A stretch of DNA of 64,000 bases from Candidatus Zixiibacteriota bacterium (GTDB lineage: Bacteria > Zixibacteria > MSB-5A5 > GN15 > FEB-12): the NCBI GenBank assembly GCA_019038695.1, contig JAHOYZ010000008.1, positions 1 through 64,000 of the forward strand, read 5' to 3'. A program made the translations under genes and the position numbers. Position 1 is the first letter of the stretch. The number at the start of each line of letters is the position of its first letter. Of the stretch, positions 1 through 11,302 are shown piece after piece. The notes beneath the pieces were generated by a model, which saw nothing but the letters and a program-made list of their open reading frames with translations, ran no database searches and was not told the origin of the DNA.

Positions 1-178
1 GCCCTATAGTGTAGCCCTCCTCACTGTTGTAGATCACCGGAATATCAGCCCAATCGTCCATGTGTCCATCGACATGTATCGGCAATGTTGCCCTGTGAGC
101 GACCATCGCAGGCGACTTACAACCGGCAATCGCTAATAAGGCAGAGGCAACCACTATCACAACGAGCATCTTCTGCAT
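1..178 (-). CDS. Secreted lipoprotein, N-terminal part only
   Basis: The gene runs off the left edge, so only about 59 N-terminal residues are visible. They form a lipoprotein signal peptide (MQKMLVVIVVASALLAIAGC) whose lipobox ends at Cys20, followed by a segment reading VDGHMDDWADIPVIY. That VDGxxDDW pattern is typical of the start of CBM9-like carbohydrate-binding domains, which also occur in non-sugar-binding outer-membrane proteins. The ATG at 178 is preceded by AGGAGA. The protein is probably anchored at the outer membrane or periplasmic face; its function cannot be assigned from this fragment. Confidence 0.7.
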   Translation of the reverse strand, partial: MQKMLVVIVVASALLAIAGCKSPAMVAHRATLPIHVDGHMDDWADIPVIYNSEEGYTIG

Positions 179-280
179 CAATAACGATCTCCTGTTCCAT
201 TGTTGTTCACAACACTTTCCACTGTACCTGTGACAGCCGTAGCCACGATATAGATTAATGCAATTCTCCATATAAGTCAT

Positions 281-955
281 TCATGACCGGCTTAGTTCCG
301 CCATTATGGCCACCGAAGCTGAACTCCCCAGACGAGTAGCTCCAACCTCCAGTAGCGACCGACACTGATCGAGCGTTTTTATTCCTCCCGAAGCCTTCAC
401 TTCGATATCGCCAGCGGCCGCCCCGACCAGAGTCTGTACTTGTGGCACCGTTGCTCCGCCGAAGAAACCAGTACAAGTTTTCACGAACTGCGCTCCACCG
501 TTGACCACGGATCGAGTGGCATCAACCTGCTGTTGGATCGTAAGCATCCCGGCCTCAATGATGACTTTCAGTACTATGCTAAACGGCAGTGCATCACGGA
601 CCGCCTTGATCTCCTGCTCCGCACTGCTGTACCGGTCATCAGCCAGCCACCCGATATTGGCGACCATATCAATATCCTCAGCACCATCTCTGACACCTCG
701 GATAGCTTCCTCAATTTTCAAATCCGTACGGCTCGCGCCAAGAGGAAATCCACTTACCCCAAGCACTTTGACCTCGCTCCCGGCAAGAGCTTCGTGAGCT
801 AACCCTGCCCAACAAGGATTGACAGCGACAGAATAGAAATCGTGTTCCCTCGCCTCAGCACACATAGCCACTATATCCTTCTCGGTGGCATCAGACCTGA
901 GTAGCGCATGATCGAATCGACGATTGAGATTCTTAAGTATATCGTCTGACGTCAT
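281..955 (-). CDS. deoC: Deoxyribose-phosphate aldolase
   Basis: The 224-residue protein matches the usual DeoC length. It cleaves 2-deoxyribose-5-phosphate to glyceraldehyde-3-phosphate and acetaldehyde in the cytoplasm. The Schiff-base lysine lies in VKTCTGF (Lys159), the second active-site lysine in EVKASGG (Lys187), and the proton-relay aspartate in DIDMV (Asp96). The start codon overlaps the deoB stop (ATGA at 952-955), so the two are translationally coupled. Together they turn deoxyribose-1-phosphate from nucleosides into glycolytic intermediates. No nucleoside phosphorylase is visible beside them. Confidence 0.95.
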   Translation of the reverse strand: MTSDDILKNLNRRFDHALLRSDATEKDIVAMCAEAREHDFYSVAVNPCWAGLAHEALAGSEVKVLGVSGFPLGASRTDLKIEEAIRGVRDGAEDIDMVANIGWLADDRYSSAEQEIKAVRDALPFSIVLKVIIEAGMLTIQQQVDATRSVVNGGAQFVKTCTGFFGGATVPQVQTLVGAAAGDIEVKASGGIKTLDQCRSLLEVGATRLGSSASVAIMAELSRS

Positions 956-2142
956 TGTTGTTCCCCTGTGATTTGTTTAAGAAATGACGCGCCGCCAAAC
1001 TTATGTTTGAGTCCGAAAATCTCCGCAATAGTGCAGGCAACATCAACAAAGGATGCCCTCGTCCCGAGATTCACTCCAGCGGCCGTGCCATGTCCGTAGA
1101 CAAGCAATGGCACATACTCTCGCGTGTGATCCGTATGTCTGTCAAATGTGGGATCACAGCCATGATCGGCAGTAATTATCACGAGGTCATCGTCCCGCAT
1201 CGTTTCAAGTAACGAACCAAGACCCTGATCGAAATCCTCCAACGCCCGTGCGAAACCATTTTCATCACGGCGATGCCCCCAGAGCATATCAAAATCAACG
1301 AGGTTAGCAAAAGCCATATCGTGTTGTCTGTCATCTCTGGCAAACTTGATTATGCCCTTCATCCCCTCGTCGTTGGAAACTGTCTTGACATGGGATTGGA
1401 ACCCTCGCTTGGCCAGAAGGTCCCATGTTTTCCCAATAGCCTGAACCTTAAGTCCGTTTTTATTCATGAGGTCGAGAATCGTATCCGCAAATGGCGTCAA
1501 TGAGAAATCGCGCCTTCCGGTTGTTCGTTCAAAACTACCGGGTGACCCAACAAACGGTCGCGCGATAACCCGCCCCACAGCATGCTCGCCGGAAAGTAAC
1601 TCGCGTGCAATACGACATAACTCGTACTGTCGTTCGAGCGGATATACGCCCTCGTGCGCCGCCAGTTGCCACACTGAATCGGCGGAGGTGTACAAAATGA
1701 TCGCGCCGGTCTTCAAATGTTCAGGGCCGAATCGCTCGATGATCTCAGTACCTGACGCGGTGATATTGCCGATTGTCTCTACACCAGACAGGCGTTCAAA
1801 CTCCGCCACGAGCTCCCTCGGGAAACCATTGGGATAGGTTGGAAACGGTTGGTCCAGAATTAACCCGGTGATCTCCCAGTGACCACTGGTAGAATCCTTG
1901 CCGGGAGACCTGGCAGCCATCTTGCCATAGCATCCGGTTGGCTTATCATGCTGTGGGACACCCTCTATTGCCACGATGTTGCCCAGTCCGAGACGCTGCG
2001 CATACGGCATATTGAGTCCGCTGGCAGCTTGTGCTGTGTGGGGAATGGTTGCGGTTCCGGCATCACCATAGTCCGCAGCATCAGGCATCGCACCCACACC
2101 ACAGCCATCAATTACAACCAGAATTATACGTCCAATTGACAT
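952..2142 (-). CDS. deoB: Phosphopentomutase
   Basis: At 396 residues this is a full-length member of the alkaline-phosphatase superfamily. It interconverts (deoxy)ribose-1-phosphate and the 5-phosphate. The N-terminal metal-binding VVIDGCGVGAMPDA motif, the KDSTSGHWE motif around the phosphorylated residue (81-90), and the C-terminal ADHGCDPTF and HTDHTREYVP metal-site motifs are all present. The residue just before GHWE is Ser86, where a threonine (Thr85 in the Bacillus cereus enzyme) is the phosphate acceptor; serine is chemically compatible. It is the first gene of the deoB-deoC pair. Confidence 0.96.
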   Translation of the reverse strand: MSIGRIILVVIDGCGVGAMPDAADYGDAGTATIPHTAQAASGLNMPYAQRLGLGNIVAIEGVPQHDKPTGCYGKMAARSPGKDSTSGHWEITGLILDQPFPTYPNGFPRELVAEFERLSGVETIGNITASGTEIIERFGPEHLKTGAIILYTSADSVWQLAAHEGVYPLERQYELCRIARELLSGEHAVGRVIARPFVGSPGSFERTTGRRDFSLTPFADTILDLMNKNGLKVQAIGKTWDLLAKRGFQSHVKTVSNDEGMKGIIKFARDDRQHDMAFANLVDFDMLWGHRRDENGFARALEDFDQGLGSLLETMRDDDLVIITADHGCDPTFDRHTDHTREYVPLLVYGHGTAAGVNLGTRASFVDVACTIAEIFGLKHKFGGASFLKQITGEQQ

Positions 2143-2258
2143 GCCTCAAGTTAGGACGCGGACGATGAGAAAGGCAAACAGAAAGTATCGATGGATTACG
2201 GTCGCCCTTCGAATCCGCTCAGGACGACGAGCGTGAAGACATGCTCGTCCGGGAAAGG

Positions 2259-3509
2259 TTACTCGTACCGGAGAGACTCAATCGGATCGAGGGCGGCTGC
2301 CTTGTAGGCGGGATAGATACCAGAAATCAGGCCTACCGAAACCGATACAGTGAATCCGATCAGTATCCAGAAAGCGGACAATGCAAGAGGGAAACCCAAC
2401 AAAGCATTGACTGCCAGCCCTGCCCCGGCTCCGAACACAATGCCGATTGTTCCCCCAGCGCCGGTCAGGGTCACAGCCTCGGTCAGGAATTGCAGAATGA
2501 TATTAGCTCGCTTGGCACCTATAGCCTTGCGCACTCCTATCTCGCGCGTGCGTTCGGTTACTGATACCAGCATGATGTTCATTACTCCGATACCGCCGAC
2601 CATCAGCCCAACCGACGTAATGGTGATCATAGCCAGGTAGATGTATTGGGTGATATTGGCGATGTAGTCCTTGAAACTCTCCTGAGTCGAGAGCGCGAAG
2701 TTGTTACCCTTATTGAACGGAACCTGGCGGTAGACGCGTAGCGCTCCGATAATCTCCTCTTCAGCCTGGTCAATCAGTTCATTGCTTTCGGCTCGTGCCA
2801 TGAGGAACAACTCTTCCTCCCAGGGATGGATCTTCTCAAAAGTGGACAACGGCATTGTCACCTGGTTGTTCTCGTTGTCGTTGTCGAAGTTCGATTCCTT
2901 TTCTTCAAATACGCCCACCACCTGAAACCGGTTGCCATTGACCCGGATGATTTTGTCTATCGGCGACTCCGATTCAAAGAGCATCTCGGCCAGATTGTGT
3001 CCGATCACACAGACCATCGCGCGGCTCTGTTCATCTAAAGCCGTCAAGAACCGCCCCTGTTCCATCCCAAGGTTGTTGACTTTGAGATAGGCTGGCCAGG
3101 TTCCCATCAGATTCGGGCGATTCCCTTTGCGATTTTTGTATTTAACTTCATTGCCACCGGGTGCAAAGTAATAGTTCTGTGGTGAGACCCCATCCACACT
3201 TGGGCACTGTTCCTGAATGATTCTGGCCTCGCCGGAAGAAATCGGTGGTCGGTTGCGATCGTCATCACTGAGTTTACTCCGATCAACATCAAAAGCATAT
3301 CGAGTGATAAAGATGGAATTTGACCCCAGCGCATCGATCTCCTCATCCATCGCCCCATCCAAGCCGTCAATAATCGACGCCAGTGAAATAACCGACGCCA
3401 CACCAATCATAACGCCCAGAATCGTCAAACCGGCTCGCATCTTATTGGCCCGAACCGACGACAACGCCATCGCTATTGCATCTCTGATTTCTATCGGGGT
3501 CAGAATCAT
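2259..3509 (-). CDS. ABC transporter permease, MacB/FtsX type (second copy)
   Basis: This 416-residue protein has the MacB layout: one transmembrane helix near residues 20-45, a large periplasmic MacB_PCD domain (about 50-270), and three C-terminal FtsX helices (about 285-405). The conserved cytoplasmic turn [18 protein letters not shown] precedes the second helix. It starts 9 bp after the stop of the paralogous permease, so the two probably form a heterodimer with the ATPase encoded at 4736-5446. MacB-type transporters do not pump through the membrane but move periplasmic substrates through a TolC duct by mechanotransmission. The substrate is unknown. It is the last gene of the operon. Confidence 0.9.
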   Translation of the reverse strand: MILTPIEIRDAIAMALSSVRANKMRAGLTILGVMIGVASVISLASIIDGLDGAMDEEIDALGSNSIFITRYAFDVDRSKLSDDDRNRPPISSGEARIIQEQCPSVDGVSPQNYYFAPGGNEVKYKNRKGNRPNLMGTWPAYLKVNNLGMEQGRFLTALDEQSRAMVCVIGHNLAEMLFESESPIDKIIRVNGNRFQVVGVFEEKESNFDNDNENNQVTMPLSTFEKIHPWEEELFLMARAESNELIDQAEEEIIGALRVYRQVPFNKGNNFALSTQESFKDYIANITQYIYLAMITITSVGLMVGGIGVMNIMLVSVTERTREIGVRKAIGAKRANIILQFLTEAVTLTGAGGTIGIVFGAGAGLAVNALLGFPLALSAFWILIGFTVSVSVGLISGIYPAYKAAALDPIESLRYE

Positions 3510-3518
3510 CTCGTCTGC

Positions 3519-4735
3519 CTATTCATAACTTAATGCCTTAATTGGATCGAGCTTAGCCGCCTTCATCGCCGGGTAAATACCAAACACTAACCCGGTACCA
3601 GTCGAGATGGACAGGCCGGCAATAATAGCCACCGTCGATGGTGATATCTCCATGTCGATCATACCCACCAATACCTTCGCAATTATGTAGCCCAGCACAA
3701 TCCCAACCAGTCCTCCTGACATAGTGACCAGCATGGCTTCGTACAAGAACTGGAGAAGGATATGCTTCCGTTTCGCTCCCACTGACTTCCGGATGCCTAT
3801 TTCGCGTGTACGTTCAGTAACCGAGACCATCATGATATTCATGACAACAATACCGCCCACAACCAACGAGATCGATGATATTCCAACCAGACCAGTTCTG
3901 AATATCGCCGTCACCGAATTGACCATATCCAACACGTTCTCAGCCGTAACCAGGGAGAAATCGTCTGGCTTGTCGTAGGGAACGTGACGCTTTGATCGCA
4001 ATACCAGCCGTACTTGATCCATGGCCTCCGGTAGCTGAGCAACCGATGCGGCTTTGATCGTGATATTCATGTTGTCCCCCGGTTCACCAAACTGCTTGAT
4101 AAAGGTCGAAAACGGAACAATAACAAAATTGTCTCGATTGTTTCCAAAAGTCGACCCCAGCTCCTTGGCTACGCCGATGACCCTGTACCTTGCTCCGTCG
4201 ATCCTGATATCTCGACCCAGAGGATCGAGGCCCGGAAACAGCTCTTCGCGCAGAGTATGACCAATGAACGCCACCTGGCGCCGGTAGGTATCATCTTCCT
4301 GCGAATGGTATCTCCCCTGCCCGACTTCGATGTCTACAATATCAATATAACTGGAAGTCGAAGCACCAACCCGTACCCTTCGCAATGTCTGTGATCCGTA
4401 CTTGATGTTGGCTCGTCCGAATGCACGCGGGCAGACATTCTCGCACAAGTCGCATCCATCCTCAATATATTTAACAGCATCCAGCCCAATTGATTTTCTT
4501 TTGAGAGCCTCAAAATACGCTTCTTCGGATGTAATAATTCCAAACTTTGCCACGACAAAAGTAGCTGGTCCCATGCGGTCGATCTGAGCCTTAATACCCT
4601 CCATCATTCCTTCAAGAGCGGAGATAATCGTCATAACGGACGTGACACCAATGATCACGCCCAGTAACGTCAGTGAAGATCGCAGCTTATTAGCCCACAA
4701 GGAGGCTACTGAGAGTTTGACCAACGTAGCGGCGA

Positions 4736-4739
<4 letters not shown>
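3519..4739 (-). CDS. ABC transporter permease, MacB/FtsX type (first copy), with a Cys triad
   Basis: The 406-residue paralogue of the next gene has the same layout: N-terminal helix at about 20-42, MacB_PCD periplasmic domain, and three C-terminal helices with [18 protein letters not shown]. The periplasmic domain carries a C-x2-C-x3-C cluster (Cys96, Cys99, Cys103, in [14 protein letters not shown]) that the sister permease lacks; there the same place reads QEQCPSVDGVSP. The start overlaps the ATPase stop (ATGA, 4736-4739), giving translational coupling. The cysteines could form a disulfide or bind metal; this is inference. Confidence 0.9.
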
Positions 4740-5446
<707 letters not shown>

Positions 5447-5448
5447 AA

Positions 5449-6777
5449 CTACTCACTCTCGCTTTCGCGTTCTATCATCTCCACCACGTCGCCGTCCTTT
5501 ATCGAGCGCAGTACCCGATAGGGTCCGGACACAACCGAGTCCTCAACTTCAAGACCGGAGATAACCTCAATGTATTTCTGATCCGCGATACCGGTTTCAA
5601 TACGAATGAACTGAACCTCGCCGTCACGAATAACAAACGTCCCCTTAATATCTTCTCGCTTCTTATCTTCATCTTCCTCGACAATCGCTGTATCCGTGTC
5701 GTCCGACGCTGCGGCTTGTAGTCCGCCCGATTCGCTCTCCTCGACCTCCTCGGCTTCCTCAGTTTCCCCGAGGTGTGCCCGTTCGAGAGAATCAAGATCG
5801 AGCGAGCGCATGACAACCGCGCTATACGGAATGCTCAGGACATCGGCAGCCAGGTTGGTGGTAATATCCACAGTGGCCGACATACCGGGACGGATTTTCT
5901 CATTCTGGTCCATGAATATGACTTTGACACGGAAATTAGTCGACTGACTCTGCCCACTCGATGCCAGTATAGCGGTATTCCCGATTTCGACCACTTCACC
6001 TACAAAAGTCGTATCTGGAAAAGCATCAACTTCAATCTCGCTGGCCTGACCCAACTCAACCTTGGTAACCTCGGTTTCATCTACTTCAACCTCGACCTCA
6101 TATACATCAAGGTTGGAAATGGTCATAAGCGTACGACCTTGAGAGAATGCCGACTGGGCGGCCGCAATCTCCCCTACTTCGCAGTCGAGGAAAGTGATGA
6201 TTCCCGGCATAGGTGCCACCACTTTAGCCTTGCTCAAATTATCAAGTGACTTCTCGTAGCGTGCCTGCGATTGCTGTGATTGAGCCTTTGTCGCCTGATG
6301 GGCCGCCTTCGCATTCAGAAAAGAATACTTGGCATTCTTGTATTCTATCTCAGTTGCATGATTCTTATCAAACAGCTTTTGCTGACGGTCATACTCCTCC
6401 TGGGCTTGCTCCAGAGTAGAACCGGCACCGCCCAAACGAGCAGCAACCTCGTTGACCGCGTAACGAGCCTGATCGGCATCGGAACGCAATTGGACCGTAT
6501 CAAGAACTACCAGCAAATCACCAGCCTCGACGTGATCACCTTCCCGCACGAACAGCCCGACGATTTCGCCATTGATCTCCGAAGTAATATCAACCTTCGT
6601 CTGCGGCTGGATACGGCCGGAAGCCGACACCGTCTCCGTAAGTTCGCGAAGTTTCGCTTCTTCAGCATTCACCTTAGTGGATTTGCTGGTATCCATCATA
6701 AGATTAGCAATCACTATTGCCGCGACAGCAACAACTCCACCGATAATCAATAATAGTTTTTTCTTCTTTTTCTGCAT
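5449..6777 (-). CDS. Periplasmic adaptor subunit of the efflux system (MacA/HlyD family)
   Basis: The 442-residue membrane-fusion protein has a lysine-rich N-terminus and a single anchor helix (about 7-27), then a lipoyl half-motif, an alpha-hairpin coiled coil (about 105-185), the second lipoyl half ([18 protein letters not shown]), a beta-barrel and a membrane-proximal domain. It would link the inner-membrane permeases to the TolC-like protein. An odd feature is a very acidic insert at about residues 335-378, rich in E and D, between the beta-barrel and the C-terminal domain; it is not part of the standard fold. Gene order (TolC, adaptor, ATPase, permeases) supports one export machine. Confidence 0.92.
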   Translation of the reverse strand: MQKKKKKLLLIIGGVVAVAAIVIANLMMDTSKSTKVNAEEAKLRELTETVSASGRIQPQTKVDITSEINGEIVGLFVREGDHVEAGDLLVVLDTVQLRSDADQARYAVNEVAARLGGAGSTLEQAQEEYDRQQKLFDKNHATEIEYKNAKYSFLNAKAAHQATKAQSQQSQARYEKSLDNLSKAKVVAPMPGIITFLDCEVGEIAAAQSAFSQGRTLMTISNLDVYEVEVEVDETEVTKVELGQASEIEVDAFPDTTFVGEVVEIGNTAILASSGQSQSTNFRVKVIFMDQNEKIRPGMSATVDITTNLAADVLSIPYSAVVMRSLDLDSLERAHLGETEEAEEVEESESGGLQAAASDDTDTAIVEEDEDKKREDIKGTFVIRDGEVQFIRIETGIADQKYIEVISGLEVEDSVVSGPYRVLRSIKDGDVVEMIERESESE

Positions 6778-6812
6778 TCTATCGATCCCTTGAATTCACA
6801 CGTGTAATTGAT

Positions 6813-8198
6813 CTACATTTTTCCCATAGCGTTTTCAAGTTCCGCTATGGCCAGATTCAAATTGAAATCCGCTTGTATAAGCGATACTTGTGCCTGCCTG
6901 AGAGAGACTTGCGAATCGAGTAAATCGAGAATCGTTGCCGCCCCGAGATTGTATTTTTCCTGAGTGATCTTGTGATCTTCGGTAGCCGCATCGACAGTCT
7001 CCTGTGAAACCTTTTTCTTCTCTTTAAGGCGTTCAATATCAAGATAAGCGGTCTTGATTCTCTCGGCAGTCAAGTTTCGAGTGTCAGCCAAGCGGGCACG
7101 GGAATTATTAAGACCTATCCTGGCCGAAGTTAGGTTTCTCTCACGATTGAATCCATCAAAGATGTTCCATCTTACCTGGAATCCAATCGTCGAACTTCGG
7201 CTCGAGAAATTATATGTGGCGGTGTCACCCTGAGTACCGTCGGCAAAGCTGATGCTGGCCCAGCCACCTAGAGTTGGCAGATACTCAGAATAGCGGGAAC
7301 GGACCGCGTACCGAGATGCGTCAACACTCTTCCGTGCAGCCAAAAGGCTTGGTTTGTGGTCCAGACCAAAGGCCATCGCCTCTTCGAGAGTTCCGGTGTA
7401 TTCACGTCGAGCAAACTCGGTCGAGAACTCGTATTCCCCATTGGGATCAAGTCCAACCGTGTAAGCCAGACTCGCTCTACCACTAGTGACCGCGTTCAAT
7501 GCCGCCAATAACGCCAGACGATCGTTGCCGAACTGGACTTTTTGCTTGAGCACATCTGAGAGTGACGCCGATCCGAGTTCATACTTGGAGTTGATCAGTT
7601 TCAACTGTTCCTCGCTCCTGGCCACCGCCTCTTTCTGAACAGCAATGTTTTCTACAGCCGCCAGGTAATAGTAATATGATACCTTCACAGCCTTGATCAG
7701 GTCTTGCTCGGAACCAAGGACATCCAGCCTTGCCCTGGCATAGTCAGCCTTGGATCCCGCAAGATTAAACCAGTTCGAGAGATTAAACAACGTCATGTTG
7801 GCCGAGAAGCTGAGACTTTTGTTGGAGCGATTCTGGTCAGCTGCTGCTTCTGTGTGATAGTACGGTCGAACGCCGACACCTTCGTACACCACACCATTAA
7901 TCTCAATGGTGTCTACATACGGAACCATGGAGTCAAGAACAGTGGCATCAGGCTTGATGTCCGTAGTCTTGCCTTCAGAATAGTTGTAACTGGCTTCCAA
8001 TCGCGGCAGGAAAGCTCCCAGAGCGGCGCGCTTGTTGGCACCAGCCAGACTTTCATTCCCTCTGGCAACGATAATCGAAGACCTTTTCTGCAAAGCCACT
8101 TCTATGCAATCATCAAGCGTCAGGACTTCAGTGGCCGCGACCGAGCCAACGATCGACAGACAAAACAACAACGTGAGGACACAGGCAACTGATTTCAT
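6813..8198 (-). CDS. TolC-family outer-membrane efflux protein
   Basis: The 461-residue protein has a signal peptide (cleavage near AxA-TEVL, residue 23) and two OEP repeats of long alpha-hairpins and beta strands, as in TolC. The C-terminal repeat contains the usual EKYNLGAATILDLLDSQ segment. It would form the outer-membrane channel for the adaptor and permeases encoded just downstream. I place the start at the ATG (8198), 7 bp after GAGGAG, rather than at the TTG one codon earlier. Confidence 0.92.
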   Translation of the reverse strand: MKSVACVLTLLFCLSIVGSVAATEVLTLDDCIEVALQKRSSIIVARGNESLAGANKRAALGAFLPRLEASYNYSEGKTTDIKPDATVLDSMVPYVDTIEINGVVYEGVGVRPYYHTEAAADQNRSNKSLSFSANMTLFNLSNWFNLAGSKADYARARLDVLGSEQDLIKAVKVSYYYYLAAVENIAVQKEAVARSEEQLKLINSKYELGSASLSDVLKQKVQFGNDRLALLAALNAVTSGRASLAYTVGLDPNGEYEFSTEFARREYTGTLEEAMAFGLDHKPSLLAARKSVDASRYAVRSRYSEYLPTLGGWASISFADGTQGDTATYNFSSRSSTIGFQVRWNIFDGFNRERNLTSARIGLNNSRARLADTRNLTAERIKTAYLDIERLKEKKKVSQETVDAATEDHKITQEKYNLGAATILDLLDSQVSLRQAQVSLIQADFNLNLAIAELENAMGKM

Positions 8199-8210
8199 CA
8201 AAGAACTCCT

Positions 8211-8930
8211 CTATCTGAACAACATTCCTATTCCCGTAGTAATCACATGCAATACACTCAACCCCCCGACAGATAAGACCGCTAACAGGTATCCTTTGTT
8301 GCGCGGAACCTCACATAAAACCGATAATCCGATTCCAACCACAACTATTTCCCAAATGTGAAAGACGCTGAACTTATCTAACAAAACAAACCATATCGAT
8401 GTCATTCCCTGGTCTGCTACAAGAACCGCAGGAGAAAATGTCACCATAATTGTATCCTTGGCGAACATGATTGGTACATGGACCATTGCCCCAATCATAT
8501 ACAGGAACTCTCCGTAGAGAACGAGTGAAAGAACCTGTTTAAACGAAGATTTGAGTCCAAATACAAAATTATTCCAAAATAGTCCCAACCCGGCTATCAG
8601 GAGAGGTGCCAGGAGGAGTGCGATTATTCCTCCTATACCCGTTTGGTACCACATTATCGTTTTCATCTGTTCAAGCGGGATGCGCTGGGCTTCCATCGCT
8701 TCCTGTACCTCTGGCAGCTCCATCTGCATTGCTACAATGAAGTCAGTTGCAAGATAGAAGAAGAGACCACAAACTACTGCCAGAGCCAAATATGGAACGA
8801 GTACTTTAGGGCTGTCCTTAAGTTCCTCGAAAAACGATGTCGGTTGATAAAAAACCTCGATAAGTCCCCGAAAAGAGAGCCCACCCTTCTCGTTCGGGGA
8901 TGGCGTCTGAGTTATGTCTACTTGATCCAT
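8211..8930 (-). CDS. Yip1-domain membrane protein
   Basis: This 239-residue polytopic protein has a short hydrophilic N-terminus and about five hydrophobic helices, with the FRGLIEVFYQPTSFFEELK segment that usually opens bacterial Yip1 domains. The family is common in bacteria as a partner of MacAB-like export operons, but no biochemical role is established. AAGGAG lies 6 bp before the ATG. The stop is 12 bp before the TolC start, so it probably leads the operon that runs to 2259. Confidence 0.85.
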   Translation of the reverse strand: MDQVDITQTPSPNEKGGLSFRGLIEVFYQPTSFFEELKDSPKVLVPYLALAVVCGLFFYLATDFIVAMQMELPEVQEAMEAQRIPLEQMKTIMWYQTGIGGIIALLLAPLLIAGLGLFWNNFVFGLKSSFKQVLSLVLYGEFLYMIGAMVHVPIMFAKDTIMVTFSPAVLVADQGMTSIWFVLLDKFSVFHIWEIVVVGIGLSVLCEVPRNKGYLLAVLSVGGLSVLHVITTGIGMLFR

Positions 8931-9068
8931 CGACTACTCCTTATGGTTTGCATTAACGAGTTCTCAAGACAAATGTTTCACTCTGGAACGAACATATTCA
9001 CGTCACAACGATACTGCGGATTCGATATACAGACTACTCCAGTTGTTCCATAAGTATTCACATAGTAC

Positions 9069-9104
9069 AAAAAAAAGGAAGCTATCTTAAATAAGATAGC
9101 TTCC
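9069..9104 (-). terminator. Intrinsic terminator of hppA
   Basis: A perfect 12-bp stem (9077-9088 with 9093-9104) and 4-nt loop are followed on the minus strand by eight T residues. It lies 30 bp after the hppA stop codon. Confidence 0.9.
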
Positions 9105-9134
9105 CTGATCTATAGCAGCAAGTGCTATAATGGT

Positions 9135-11150
9135 CTAGTTAAACAGGGCCGGTCCCACGACCAGTGAAACAATGGCCATCAACTTAATGAGAATATTCAT
9201 CGAAGGTCCAGAGGTGTCCTTAAAAGGATCACCAACGGTATCGCCAACCACGGCCGCTTTGTGGGCATCAGAACCCTTGCCACCGTGCGCACCGGCTTCG
9301 ATCATCTTCTTGGCATTGTCCCAGGCACCACCGGCATTGGCCATCATTAGGGCCATCATCACACCGGACATTGTCGCTCCGGCCAGGAAACCGCCCAGAG
9401 CCTCAGCACCATTTTCACCGAAGACCAATCCTACGATGATCGGACTCAGAATAGCTGTGAGACCAGGTAAAACCATTTGCTGCAAAGCACCGGTAGTTGC
9501 GATATCTACACAGGTCTTGGTATCCGGCTTGGCAGTGCCTTCCATCAGCCCCTTGATCTCGCGGAACTGACGGCGTACTTCCTCGACCATTCTTGCTGCA
9601 GCCTTACCAACTGCCGTCATAGTCAAAGAAGCCACAAAGAACGGCAGAACACCGCCAATGAAGAAGCCCAGTACCACATGCACTTCGAGTATATTGATGG
9701 ATTTCAGACCCACCGCCGCCGAGTAGGCAGAGAACAGCGCCAACGCGGTCAGGGCCGCAGAACCAATGGCGAAACCCTTGCCGATAGCGGCTGTGGTATT
9801 ACCCAACGCATCCAGATGATCGGTGATCTTACGAACATCAGGTCCCAGACCTGACATTTCAGAAATACCACCGGCGTTATCAGCGATCGGACCATAAGCG
9901 TCGACCGACATCGTGACACCGATTGTACCCAACATGCCGACGCCGGCAATGCCGATGCCGTACAGACCTGCAAAGCTGTAACCAGTATAGATGGCAGCGC
10001 AAATGACGATGACCGGCAGCAGGCAGGATTCCATACCAACGGCCAGACCGTTGATAATATTGGTAGCCGCGCCGGTATTGGATGCATTAGCGATCTTGCG
10101 TACTGGAGCTGCAGCAGTATAGTATTCGGTCAATAAACCAAGAATAATACCGGCGACATTACCACCGATGATGGCCCAGAACACATTGCGATCAATACTC
10201 AGGTAATCAATAATAAACCAGGCCGCCACCAGCATAGCGGCTGCCCCTACATACGTCACCAACCGCAGCGTTGCAGCCGGATTCATACTCGAAAAAAGTC
10301 GAACGGAAAGCACACCCAGTATTGAAGCCAGAGCACCGAAAGCAACAATCATCAAAGGCAACTGCATATAGGCCTCGCGATGATTGGCTATCTCAGCAGC
10401 GATCGTTCCGGGAAGGCCGGTGATTGTAGCCGCAATAGCGATCGTGGCGATGATGGAACCCACGTAGGACTCGAAAAGATCGGCACCCATACCAGCCGTG
10501 TCACCCACGTTGTCGCCAACGTTGTCGGCAATAACAGCCGGGTTGCGCGGATCGTCTTCAGGGATACCGGCTTCTACTTTACCAACCAGATCAGCACCGA
10601 CATCGGCCGCCTTGGTGTAGATACCTCCACCCACCCTGGCAAACAGAGCAATGGACGAAGCACCCATAGCGAATCCATTGATGATCTTGGCATCGGCGGG
10701 ATTACCGAACAGATAGAACATAACACCCACGCCAATGAGACCCAGCGAGGCAACCGTCATACCCATCACCGCGCCTCCGGAGAAGGCAATCGACAAAGCC
10801 GCCGACTCACCAAAATCTTTGGCCGCCGCACAGGTACGAACGTTAGCACGCGTGGCTGCCTTCATACCAATGAAACCAGCCAGCATGGAACAACCAGCAC
10901 CGCCCAGGAAGGCAAACGCCGTAGTGCTCGGATCGACCTTCCAGTACAGGAGGCCAAATACTACGAGAATGAAAATCACGAGTATTGAATACTCGCGTTT
11001 CAGGAATACCATGGAACCATCGTGGATGACCTCGGAAATCTCTTGCATGAGGTCATTGCCGGCGGGTTTGCTTCTGATCCAGAAGAACAACCCGATGGCA
11101 AAAATCATCCCGACGATACCGATGACAACAGATAATAGACCAGTGTCCAT
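9135..11150 (-). CDS. hppA: Membrane-bound, K+-dependent ion-pumping pyrophosphatase
   Basis: The 671-residue protein has about 16 membrane helices. It hydrolyses pyrophosphate and pumps Na+ and/or H+ across the inner membrane. Substrate-site motifs are [11 protein letters not shown] (about 183-193), [20 protein letters not shown], and the C-terminal [15 protein letters not shown]. The [10 protein letters not shown] segment has Ala and Gly at the two positions where K+-independent enzymes have Lys and Thr, so K+ dependence is expected. The glutamate in GADLFES is at the position of the gate glutamate of Na+-pumping enzymes, so Na+ transport is likely but not proven. The ATG at 11150 is preceded by GGGGAG with 9-bp spacing; the TTG two codons upstream is too close. 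It is a single-gene unit. Confidence 0.96.
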   Translation of the reverse strand: MDTGLLSVVIGIVGMIFAIGLFFWIRSKPAGNDLMQEISEVIHDGSMVFLKREYSILVIFILVVFGLLYWKVDPSTTAFAFLGGAGCSMLAGFIGMKAATRANVRTCAAAKDFGESAALSIAFSGGAVMGMTVASLGLIGVGVMFYLFGNPADAKIINGFAMGASSIALFARVGGGIYTKAADVGADLVGKVEAGIPEDDPRNPAVIADNVGDNVGDTAGMGADLFESYVGSIIATIAIAATITGLPGTIAAEIANHREAYMQLPLMIVAFGALASILGVLSVRLFSSMNPAATLRLVTYVGAAAMLVAAWFIIDYLSIDRNVFWAIIGGNVAGIILGLLTEYYTAAAPVRKIANASNTGAATNIINGLAVGMESCLLPVIVICAAIYTGYSFAGLYGIGIAGVGMLGTIGVTMSVDAYGPIADNAGGISEMSGLGPDVRKITDHLDALGNTTAAIGKGFAIGSAALTALALFSAYSAAVGLKSINILEVHVVLGFFIGGVLPFFVASLTMTAVGKAAARMVEEVRRQFREIKGLMEGTAKPDTKTCVDIATTGALQQMVLPGLTAILSPIIVGLVFGENGAEALGGFLAGATMSGVMMALMMANAGGAWDNAKKMIEAGAHGGKGSDAHKAAVVGDTVGDPFKDTSGPSMNILIKLMAIVSLVVGPALFN

Positions 11151-11302
11151 CGACAACTTCTCCCCGTTACAGATGTATAATTGAGTTTGAGTTACGCATA
11201 TATATCAGCATACTGTTTCCACTAAAAATTCAGCCCAGAATATAGTGCTTGTGAAATAAAGCGCAAGCGAATTTTGCCTGTGAACGGCACTTACACCAAT
11301 TA

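Noticed and set aside
4431-4454. A ferredoxin-type iron-sulfur motif in the permease
   Set aside because: Only three cysteines with C-x2-C-x3-C spacing lie in a periplasmic domain; this is not a ferredoxin motif.
10380-10988. A 202-codon plus-strand frame opposite hppA
   Set aside because: Antisense to a conserved membrane enzyme, with His/Arg/Thr-rich composition typical of shadows.
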